Part shown: positions 43,201 through 51,767 of the stretch, piece by piece
How positions within the stretch are numbered: position 1 is the first letter of the stretch
How the letters are laid out: every line of letters starts with the position of its first letter
NCBI GenBank assembly: GCA_963924555.1
Contig: OZ004588.1
Span: 4,216,001 to 4,280,000, forward strand
Direction of reading: 5' to 3'
Origin: Crambe crambe
Taxonomy: Eukaryota; Porifera; Demospongiae; Poecilosclerida; Crambeidae
Length of the DNA: 64,000 nucleotides
Notes under the pieces: model-generated
What the model saw: the letters and a program-made list of their open reading frames with translations, nothing else
Databases searched by the model: none
Told to the model about the DNA's origin: nothing
Position numbers and translations under genes: made by a program

Positions 43201-44082
43201 TCCAGTGTTTGCTCTTTATAATACTATGCTCCCAACAGTTAAAACCCAAACCAGGTGCCCAGAAGGTTGGTGGAAAGCTAAGGACCTAGGTGGAGTGACT
43301 GTGCAGTTCAACAATTATTCTGCCATTTTGTGTTAGCCACTTTTTCTATATCATAATTACAGAACTGTAGTGCGGAGGCAGGAAATCCTTCAGAAACATG
43401 TGGAAAAGTGTGAGGATATCCTCTCTGCAAAAGCCGAGGCTAAGGAAAATTTGGCCAAGGAGGTAGGGAGTAATTACTGAAATGCCATCCTGCTCATTGT
43501 GGCAATGTTCATACATGCAGAATCCCGACACAGGAGGTAGTGGGGGCAGCAGATTTTCTTTTAAAGTTTTGTCAACTCGTTTGAAAGGTGGAGATACATC
43601 CTATTTTGGTCGGATTTCTCAGGCCACAAGAGAATTGCAGGAGGCAGAAGATAATGTCAAGCAAGCTCAGAATGATTTAGAGTAAGCTTAGATTTGTGTG
43701 ATTCATTCTGTCATTCAGAGTCACATTATTTGTTGTTGGACCCTATGATTATGTATGACGTCAAAGCTATGGACACCTACCATATAATTATTATTATACA
43801 TCTTTGCATACATAATATCTTTTTTGCTCCCCATTTGACGATGACTTCTGTAATTACTGCAGGCTATTTACCAGAGATGGAATTCATGAATTAAAACGTT
43901 ATAATTATCAAAGATTATCTGATTTCAAGAGCATTCTAATCAATTATGTTCAGCTTCAGATGCATATTCATAAAAAGGTAAAGAATGTGGTAACCATATA
44001 ATAGATGTGTTATTCAAGAGAATTGCTACATGTGTAGGGTATAAACACTTGGGAGAGAATGAAGCAAGGATTCGATACATAA
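40214..44082 (+). CDS. SNX4: Sorting nexin 4 (PX-BAR)
   Basis: SNX4 is a phosphoinositide-binding PX-BAR protein of endosome recycling and autophagy. Twelve exons: 40214-40398, 40610-40775, 40872-40958, 42335-42507, 42584-42656, 42711-42772, 42859-42924, 43052-43144, 43363-43462, 43521-43681, 43863-43977, 44038-44082. All phases agree, giving 441 residues against 450 in human. The acidic N-terminus is followed by the PX domain, with WRRYSEFEALRHFL and YPHIVIPPLPEK (phosphoinositide-binding core). The BAR region follows: YSDDLEQSFRALLEIRT, VYKIHSNYGRIFSEW, then long helices to the conserved end KKGINTWERMK. The intron between 40958 and 42335 holds three repeat fragments. The gene is complete and apparently functional. 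Confidence 0.95.
41682..41795. repeat. Truncated copy of the 29691-29995 MITE
   Basis: CGTGAAATGAAAAAAGATG, GGATGACCAGTGCTCAAAAAAG and TTGTTCTGTATATCCAGCC align with one arm of the intronic hairpin near 29.9 kb in inverted orientation. The partner arm is absent. Confidence 0.75.
41920..42156. repeat. Smaller relative of the 32350-33012 TIR element
   Basis: GTGAGCCCCACACTAGTGAG at the left and CAGGCTTGCCCC...CCACAATGCCCTGCATTTC at the right match the ends of the 663-bp element, with mismatches. The interior is unrelated and short. A 15-G tract (42193-42207) and a (GTAT)n run (42224-42249) follow. Confidence 0.6.
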
Positions 44083-44861
44083 CTGTCGACATAGATACTG
44101 TGTGATATTTGTGTGTACAATACTGTAATTCACTGATTTTTAAATTTTTTTTATTAAATTAATTTTTTGTTTGGTACATTACCAAAAAAAGAAATATCAA
44201 AATTAATCCCGGCCTACTTTTTAAAAGTAGGCCTGGCTAACTCATCCATACAATGCAAATTGTAACTTTTTGAACCTCGTCCCCACTTTAATTTAAAATA
44301 GTAGCTAAGATTCTAAGTGTACATGGACACTGTGTATGTGTGTGTGTGCATTGGTGTATGATTCAGTTTAGGAATGCCACAGCTAGCTAGAGGTGGACAG
44401 CTCCCCTTGTCCTTTAGAAAGTCAGGGGGTGAGATCAAGGAGCTTATATTCCCAAAACCCCAGTGTCCACACACAAACTGAAGCTAAATACTGACATGAA
44501 TGAGTTCTTTGTTTCTAGGCTTCCTTGGTAGCTATAAGACAATAAGTACAAGTTTGGTTACAGCTGAATTCAATGAAATTGGTCATAACAAGGGCGTATC
44601 GACCCGCCGAAGGCGGGTCGATACGCCCTTATGTATACTCTAGCCTTGGCCCCAGGCCCTTCTAGTAAAGGAGGGGCTGGGTCAAGTAGCTACTGCCTAG
44701 CTATCCACAACAGAGCAAAAAAGTAGCTAGCTATGACAGCAGGAAATGTCTTATTTACCATGATTAGGAAAGGAGAAGGTAGAATTTGTGTGAAAAATCT
44801 ACTGTTTTTCAAAGCATGTATGGTCAACCGTGGTCATAACTGAAAGACAAGTAAGCATTTA
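44083..44861. other. Intergenic stretch after SNX4
   Basis: No gene was seen. It holds a TG run near 44335, a perfect short hairpin at 44590-44630 and otherwise AT-rich DNA. Confidence 0.5.
44590..44630. repeat. Perfect 19-bp stem hairpin
   Basis: AAGGGCGTATCGACCCGCC, a GAA loop, then the exact complement. It is GC-rich in AT-rich surroundings, with no T tract and no adjacent gene end other than SNX4 500 bp upstream. Function is unknown; it could be a tiny hairpin element. Confidence 0.8.
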
Positions 44862-45820
44862 AAACAATTGCACGCGAAGGTACCTAAAACGGGTGTGGGA
44901 TTCACCTTTTTTAGCTCATAATTTCTATAATTCATTTAGTTAAGGTCTACAATCTTGAATATTTCTTCCACTAGCATTAGTATCACCTCTACAGTTCTCT
45001 TTGCCACTCTAGCACAAGGTAGGTTTCCACAATATTCAAGAGAAGCTGTTTTTTCTTCATATTTTTAGGTCCAAATGTGTTTAGATCATATTTTGTCCAA
45101 ATTGAAAAGCATGTCCAGCTAGTGTCCAGTTTACATCGCTCCAAAAATCGAGTTCCATCCTTCAACGGTTTCTGCGTTACAGCTGTGTTTGTCGCTAGAC
45201 TGGAGATCGAGCAACGAATCTGTGACGTCACAAGCACCACGTGGCCTCGTTAGTTTGCCGCCATTTTCCCACTGTAGCCTTACATGCAGCTAGAGATCTG
45301 TAAAACGATGGCAATCGACATGTTAGCAATTTTTTTAAGCTAAGACAGGGGTCTGCAACTTATATTTTCTTTCTACAGGTCTGCAAACTTACAGCGGGAA
45401 AATGCTAGTGAGGCCGGCACGTGGTGCTTGTGACGTCATGATTTGTTGCTTTTACTCCGGTCTAGCGACAAACACAGCTGTAACACAGAAACCGTTGAAT
45501 GGTGGAACTCTATTTTTGGAGCGATGTAAACTGGACACTAGCTGGACATGCTTTTCAAATAATGAATCTTAACTACAATATTTGGACAAAATATGATCTA
45601 AACACATTTGGACCTAAAAATATGAAGAAAAAACAGCTTCTCTTGAATATTGTGGAAACCTACCTTGTGCTAGAGTGGCAAAGAGAACTGTAGAGGTGAT
45701 ACTAATGCTAGTGGAAGAAATATTCAAGATTGTAGACCTTAACTAAATGAATTATAGAAATTATGAGCTAAAAAAGGTGAATCCCACACCCGTTTTAGGT
45801 ACCTTCGCGTGCAGTTGTTT
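44862..45820. mobile_element. Giant palindromic (foldback/MITE-like) element, 0.96 kb
   Basis: Inverted arms of over 400 bp (about 44862-45275 and 45385-45820) share the end AAACAAYTGCACGCGAAGG, then TACCTAAAACGGGTGTGGG. They differ by scattered bases and a roughly 25-bp extra segment in the right arm near 45560. The centre is about 110 bp. The open frames 44989-45240 and 45499-45693 are the same DNA read from each arm and give the same peptide end, so they are not genes. No certain target duplication was found. Confidence 0.85.
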
Positions 45821-46230
45821 ATAAACAATACGGTTTCATTTTCAACATTGATATTTGTAATGTAGTGAGAGTGATAGCTGATTTATATCCTTGCTGAGTT
45901 TCAGACCCCTCTGACCTGTAGCTTAGAAAATATAAACTCTGGAACACAGAAACATGAAAAATACAAAAGTTCTACTCTTTAAGCCTGTGGCATGCACTGT
46001 ATGCAAAGATTATAATTAGCTACCCCCTCATTACGTCAAACTTCCTGCTCTTTCTGTGACATTTGATTCTCCTCTTTTCCATGATTGACTGTTCATATTT
46101 TGATTCTCCTCTGCACTAGCTATTAGCTAATGGTGATATAGCTACTATGTGACCACACGAATGAAACCTCATAGCCAATAATCAAGTATCATGAATAGTC
46201 GGTAAAAATAGCTAGTTAAAATCTTGCTAT
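45821..46230. other. Downstream flank of the kelch gene
   Basis: This is AT-rich DNA between the palindromic element and the kelch stop codon. No gene was seen. It should contain the kelch 3' untranslated region (minus strand). Confidence 0.4.
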
Positions 46231-46305
46231 TTACAACGGAACATTCAAGTTTACTGTTGCCATCGCATCCTTAGTGAGAGAGCCCATCCAATTGCTGGGT
46301 TTCAC
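46231..46305 (-). pseudogene. Displaced 3' coding end of the kelch gene
   Basis: After removal of the P-like element and one GTTTCAC copy, the kelch frame at 51775 continues here without a break for about two dozen codons (SNWMGSLTKDAM within it) to a TAA at 46231-46233. In the present arrangement this piece is 5.5 kb from the rest of its exon and is cut off by a stop inside the element's end. The exact in-frame rejoining is the evidence. Confidence 0.8.
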
Positions 46306-46338
46306 CATAGATAAAAGAAGGAGAAGGGATTGGCAACG
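46306..46338 (+). repeat. Left terminal inverted repeat of the P-like element
   Basis: 33 bp, identical to the complement of 51735-51767. It begins CATAGATAAAAGAAGG and ends GGATTGGCAACG. Read from the kelch strand, its partner copy supplies the TAG that terminates the interrupted kelch frame. Confidence 0.93.
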
Positions 46339-46867
46339 CGCTATTGAATGATGTCATTTCCGCGAGGGAGGCTGGTTTCTCATGAATAATTAATAAGGAG
46401 GCTGTAGATGCGTACTTTGTATTATGAGAGTGGAGAAGTATGCATTCTGCCACCCACCTTACGCAGGCAGATTGGGCTCTAAATAGAGAATCACCTAAAG
46501 TGGTTGGAAAGTTAGTTGTCGTGTTGTTTTCTTGCTTGAGTATCTCGATAGGGTGAGTTTGTAGTTTTTAGTGAGAGATCTAGCATACAAAGGGACTTTA
46601 GGGTGGATGTATAGTTGCTTCAGTCTCCAAGGTGTGGTTCTGAACATGTGGAATTTTGTTGAAAGAGAGTTTAGCTGAAATGCTTATGTTCCTATGGATG
46701 TCGTACCATGGGTATACTCTGGGGATTTTATAAGTGTGACTAGATGACTAAGACACCATTTAAAGGTTTGAATGGGTAGTTGGATGCCTAGAGAATGGTT
46801 TGGATGTGCATTTAGTCCTGTTAAATATTTCATTTCTTGGTGACATCTGTACTGACATTCTACAGGG

Positions 46868-49800
46868 ATGGGTCGGCGTAAATTTGTTCTTGGGCGTATA
46901 CGGAAGAATTTTGAGAAAAAGCGTCAGGAAGTAAAGGGCAGAAAACCTGGACGTCCCAGGAAGAATAAAAAGGTATACCATAAAGTATTACAACCACTTG
47001 ATTGTGACCCAGTAGAGCTAGTTTTCTATGTAAAAGGATCACCTCCTTATCTTCTTATTAATTTTGTGACATGGTTGGAGATTTCAAATTATTTGATTGG
47101 GTTGGATGGTATGAGAGATAACCTCTCTCCTTTCCTATAGCAGATTAATCCTCCTAGCACTGGAGTGCCCGACATGTCATTTTCTGCTTCAGCATCAGTT
47201 TTGGCACCCAGCTCTGCCTCTGCTACAGCATCTGTTTCTTCTTCAGTCATGGCACCCAATTCTGTTTCTGCTACGGCATCATTTTCTTCTTTTTCAGTAA
47301 TGGCACCCATTTCTGTCTCTGCTACAGCATCAGGTTCTTGTTCAGTTTTGGCACCCACTTCTGTCTCTGCTACAGCATCAGGTTCTTCTTCAGTCGTGGC
47401 ACCCAACTCTGCCTCTGCTGGTTCTTCTTCAGTTGTAGCACCCAACTCTGCCTCTGCTGGTTCTTCTTCGGTTGTGGCACCCAACTCTGCCTCTGCTAGT
47501 TCTTCTTCAGTTGTGGCACCCGACTCTGTCTCTGCTAGTCCTTCAGTTGTGGCACCCAACTCTGCCTCTGCTAGTCCTTCAGTTGTGGCACCCGACTCTG
47601 CCTCTGCTAAAGCATCGTTTTCTTCTTCAGACGTGGCACCCAACTCTGTCTCTGCTGCAACATCATATCCTTCAACTTCTTCCATTTCTGCTACACTTCC
47701 TTTCAATTCCTCCCTACCAATGTCACAATCTTCAGTGACAGAATTGCAGAAAATGTATGATTCGTTGTTACATCTGAATCTTCCATGGAATATTCAATTG
47801 TCAGGGGAGCTTCATATTTGCAAAATTTCTACAGAAGCATGTTCCTCTCCAATCATTACTCATTCTATTGTGGTGCAAAGAGATTTATCTTGGGCAGTAT
47901 TTATTCATGGCCATAAGCTTTCTGACACCTGTACATTTTCATCTATTCCTCATATTGATGTGAGCTCTCTTCCTGGCCTCATGAAAGTTATCAGTGAAAA
48001 ATCTGTATGTCCTGGAAATGCAGATAAGCATTTCTTAGCTATGGCAGAATCCAAGTCTTTCTCATGTGGATCAAAAGCCTATATGGAAAAGTCTCCTGTC
48101 TGCACTATTCGAACTACTTTGTGTACTCTTTTAGTGCTTGAAGGTCATCGGTGTAAAGCCTGCAGTGAATACCGTCCTCAGTTGAGGGCAATGTATAGCC
48201 GTTGGCAAAAGAAAAATACCAGTAAATCTCCAAAGAAGTTTGCTAACAATAGGTATCTAAGTACCCCCCAAAGACAAAAGAAGCTCAAGATACTACAGTC
48301 TAGAGCATACAATGCAGAAAGGGAAGTACACAGGTTAAAAGAAAAGATTAAAATGAGTACTCAAAGAAAAGGAGTCATGTTAGGCAAAGAATTTAGTGAT
48401 GATCTTATGCAGATAATGAAAGAAAGTGATTCTTCCATAAAGAAGCTCTTCCCTGAGGGTAGTTTCAGGCATCTATTTTGGACACAGCAATTGCAAGCTA
48501 CTAAAGCTAAAGATGCAAGACAGATGCGCTGGCATCCATGCATGATCCAATGGTGTCTAAACTTGAAACTTCTATCATCAAGTGCATATCATTCTCTTAG
48601 AACCTCTGGTTTTGTCCGACTACCATCTGAACGTACGCTCCGTGACTATACCCATTTTATTAAGTCCAAGCCAGGATTTTATCCAGATCTCGACAGTTAC
48701 TTGAGGGAGGAAGCACAATTGAAGAAATTACCTGAGTGGAAGAGGTATGCAGTCATAGCCTTGGATGAAATGAAACTCAAGGAAAGTCTCGTTTATGATA
48801 AACATGAAGCTGAAGTGATTGGTTTTGTTGATATAGGAGACATTAATAACAGGTTAACAAAGTTTGAGCGAGAATGCTGTGATGATAAACAAAGCTTACC
48901 CATTGCCACACACATGTTAGTGTTAATGGTAAGGGGGATCTTTACGGGTTTACGATTCCCTTATGCTCACTTCCCTACTTCAAATCTTACTGGTGAACAT
49001 CTTTGCTCCATTGTATGGGAAGCGGTGGAGAGACTTGAACACCTTGGTTTTAAGATCATTGTTATATCAGCAGATGGAGCATCTACTAATAGAAAGTTTT
49101 TTCGACTCCATGCAGAAGAGGCTCAATCCTCTCCATATAACCCACTCTATAAGACTGAAAATCTGTATAGTAGTGAGAAGAGGGAACTATTTTTTATGTC
49201 TGATGTTCCTCATTTACTAAAAACTACCAGAAATAATTGGTCCCATTCGTATGGTCATGGAAGAACAAGGAAACTGTGGGTAAGTAAACTGAAAAAAAAA
49301 TTGATCATGTTGCTTATTGAATGTGTGTTTTAAGGTTAATGGAAAAGATATCAGTTGGCAACATCTGGTGGATCTGTACGAAGCCAAGATGGGAGTGGGC
49401 AAACGGTCCAGTGGTCTATTCCTCCTACAGAAGCTTAGGCTGGAGCATGTTGAGCTTACATCGTATTCAAGGATGAAGGTCAATTTGGCAGCACAAGTAT
49501 GTCTTAGTACTTGGAGGGGGAGGGGGGCATTAATTAAAGACCAATGTACTGCCATAGGCATTAATTAAAGAGCAATATAATAATTATAGGGGAGGGCATT
49601 AATTTATACTCCTGTAATAAATAACTGCCACTGGGACCAGTCAAAGTGTCCTTTCTTTCTAGAGAGGCTAAGGAATTAAGGTGGCAGGGGTGTGTATTGC
49701 TGGAAGGATATTTCATTGCTAGTTTCTTTAGGTGCTGAGCCAGACTGTTGCCAATGCATTAGACCTGTATGGTAAAAGTGAAACAACGGAGACAAAAAAA

Positions 49801-50593
49801 TTTGTTGAAATTTTCAACAAATTCTTCGACTGTCTTAATGTCAGAAGCTTGGAGGAACACCGGAGAAAGAAGAACCCCAATTTGAAGCCTTATAGAAGTG
49901 CTACTGATGAAAGGCTTGAAGTAAGCACTTGTCACACACACACACACACACACACACAGACTGTAAGAGGACAAGGAGAGTGTACAACCATCATTCTGTA
50001 TAAAAATAACCTCTGAAAACTCTAATGACAAACATGGAAAAGGCTAAATATGCTGTAATGTTATATCTTCAATGTAAACTCCTGTAGTGGCTTGAAAAGG
50101 ACTTCCTTGGATATCTCGAGCAGTGGAAGGAGAGCGTGGATAAGCGAGAAGGTTTTACCGATGGGGAAAAGGCAGTAATGTGTTTGAGCACAGAAACTTT
50201 GGAAGGACTGCACATGTCAGGTAGTAACAATAATGGTAACCAAGTGCTTAGTAGTTTATTTTTTCTATTTTTGTATTAGTCAGGACATTTGTTGAAGTGA
50301 CCCGCTTTCTACTTACTCTGCCTGGAGTCACTGGGCAATACATACTGAGCGAGGTTTTCAGCCAAGACCCCCTCGAGAATTATTTTGGGCAAGTCCGTTC
50401 ACGAGGTGGGTGGTGTGACAACCCTACAGCAAAAAGCTGTTTAGAATCTGCCCAGTCATTGCGAGTGCAAGGTTCCATGGCAATGCAGCCAATCAGAGGG
50501 AACTCGAGCCGAAAGAGACGGCTCTTCCAAGACCAGGAAATTATTAGCACTAAACCCCTTCCCAAGAAGCCACGTCACAGAAAGAACAAGTGA
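46868..50593 (+). CDS. P-element-like (THAP9-type) transposase
   Basis: Six exons (46868-46972, 47141-49279, 49335-49496, 49732-49920, 50088-50220, 50280-50593) join in phase into about 1013 residues. The N-terminus is basic with an AT-hook-like KGRKPGRPRKNKK; I see no THAP zinc finger. Residues about 45-200 are a Ser/Ala/Val repeat array. Next come a Cys-containing block (EGHRCKACSEYRPQL), a coiled-coil stretch, and the conserved P-type core: MRWHPCMIQWCLNL, LPSERTLRDYTHFI. The RNase H-like catalytic acids fit D577 (ALDEM), D680 (SADGAS) and E942 (DPLENYFG). SDVPHLLKTTRNNW matches the conserved block in the GTP-binding insertion region. The tail is basic (KKPRHRKNK). A possible 5' untranslated intron runs from a GTGAGT near 46552 to the CTACAG at 46860-46865. 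All parts needed for activity seem present. Confidence 0.93.
47165..47660 (+). repeat. In-frame Ser/Ala-rich coding minisatellite
   Basis: Units of about 30-48 bp built on GTGGCACCCAACTCTGCCTCTGCT recur more than ten times inside transposase exon 2 and encode VAPNSASA-like repeats. They keep the frame. The antisense open frame 47089-47706 is a shadow of this repeat. Confidence 0.9.
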
Positions 50594-50675
50594 TTGTGAT
50601 TGTTGTTTACTGAAATAATGATGAATGAATGTGTTTTGTTTGATGCAGTAAGTTCTTGACAAGCGATCTAATTAT

Positions 50676-51623
50676 TTATTTAACTTGTGATGACTTTGAT
50701 TTCTTAGCCTGTGCCTTTGATGCCTTTACCAATTTCTTAGCCTTGGCTGATTTCTTTTTAATTTCTTTTCTGAGACTCTTCTTCCCTTTGGTCACTTTTT
50801 TCTCTGAACGCTTGTACTCTTCCAACCACATGGATGTTAGTGAAAAACCACGGATCTTAACCCAATGTTCAACGACAGTCCTCAATAATTCAGCAGAGTG
50901 ACTCTCTTCCTGTATGTCTACTGACTGTAGCAACCACTGGAATTGTACATCATCATCTTCTATAATCTGGTTGAGAAGTATATCTTTAGAACTAGTAGAA
51001 GACTGGCTCTGGAGATGACTTGACAGGCATAATTGAGTTTTCAACTCAACAGTTCGAAAAAATAGAAAAGTTGACTCACTTATGCAGAACAGACCTCCTC
51101 TATTTACACGACTGATCCATTCTTTCGTATATGAATAGAAACTAGACTCTTCACCACAATGAGCCATTTGTGATAGACAATTAACAAATTGAGCTGCCTT
51201 TTGAGTATTTTCTTTCTCAAATATTCTCATCACCTTCAAAGCCACATATCCACCTGCATATCTTACTGCATTCTCTTCTTCAAAACACATTGTTGGGTGC
51301 TTATGGTTCAGAAGTGTCTTGGCTGAAGCTCCTTCGTAAAGTACCTGGTTTAGCAGTAGCCTGTTAATAGTTTGAGAAATCAATGGCTTCACAGTGGGTA
51401 TTCCAAGCCTTGTGCACAAGGCTTCCCACAAGAATGGAAGAGCTTTCATGCTCAACTGATGAAAATTTCTTACAGATGATCCTGAACGAAGTAAGTCTAC
51501 AATATCCACACAAAACTGTCCAAATATTTGTTCTTCAGATAATTTTAGTAGTCTTGTGAGATCTTCACTGGCTCCATAAGTATTTATAGCTGTGTGTACA
51601 GCAGACAAGACTGCATCTGACAT
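50676..51623 (-). CDS. Second gene of the P-like element, unknown function
   Basis: One intact 315-codon exon lies wholly inside the transposon, convergent with the transposase. The start at 51623 (MSDAVLSAV) lies about 110 bp from the right terminal repeat. The middle contains ENAVRYAGGYVALKVM and YTKEWISRVNRGGLFCISES. The first block recalls the Y-A/G-GYV-K motif that follows the catalytic region in several transposases. The last 40 residues are extremely Lys-rich (KKVTKGKKSLRKEIKKKSAK), a likely nuclear or nucleic-acid-binding tail. No zinc finger or enzyme motif was recognised. I have the impression that similar uncharacterised proteins occur in sponges and cnidarians, but could not check. 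It may be an accessory factor, regulator or repressor. Confidence 0.85.
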   Translation of the reverse strand: MSDAVLSAVHTAINTYGASEDLTRLLKLSEEQIFGQFCVDIVDLLRSGSSVRNFHQLSMKALPFLWEALCTRLGIPTVKPLISQTINRLLLNQVLYEGASAKTLLNHKHPTMCFEEENAVRYAGGYVALKVMRIFEKENTQKAAQFVNCLSQMAHCGEESSFYSYTKEWISRVNRGGLFCISESTFLFFRTVELKTQLCLSSHLQSQSSTSSKDILLNQIIEDDDVQFQWLLQSVDIQEESHSAELLRTVVEHWVKIRGFSLTSMWLEEYKRSEKKVTKGKKSLRKEIKKKSAKAKKLVKASKAQAKKSKSSQVK

Positions 51624-51734
51624 TCCGCGTGAAAGAAAGGGTTAAAATAACGAGGTCAAAGTGCATTGTGACATCATATAGAGAATTGATCAGAGTTAAT
51701 TGCGAAACGCGCCTATTTCAATTGGTGGGATAGT

Positions 51735-51767
51735 CGTTGCCAATCCCTTCTCCTTCTTTTATCTATG
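51735..51767 (-). repeat. Right terminal inverted repeat of the P-like element
   Basis: 33 bp, exact complement of 46306-46338, followed directly by the GTTTCAC target copy (51768-51774). Confidence 0.93.

Larger units (their letters stand above)
46306..51767. mobile_element. Complete P-like DNA transposon, 5462 bp
   Basis: Perfect 33-bp terminal inverted repeats (46306-46338 and 51735-51767) start CATAGATAAAAGAAGG. The Drosophila P element ends also start with CA and are 31 bp. The flanks carry GTTTCAC on both sides (46299-46305 and 51768-51774), a 7-bp target duplication; P elements usually make 8 bp. Inside are a six-exon P/THAP9-type transposase on the plus strand and an intact single-exon gene on the minus strand, tail to tail with 82 bp between their stop codons. 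The site is within the last coding exon of a kelch gene. Intact ends, intact frames and a clean duplication suggest recent, possibly ongoing activity. Confidence 0.93.

Noticed and set aside
44989-45693. Two open frames sharing the same peptide end
   Set aside because: They are the two arms of one palindrome read on opposite strands.
47089-47706. 205-codon minus-strand open frame, Glu/Ala/Thr-rich
   Set aside because: It is the antisense of the Ser/Ala repeat of the transposase; a repeat kept open on one strand is open on the other by periodicity.
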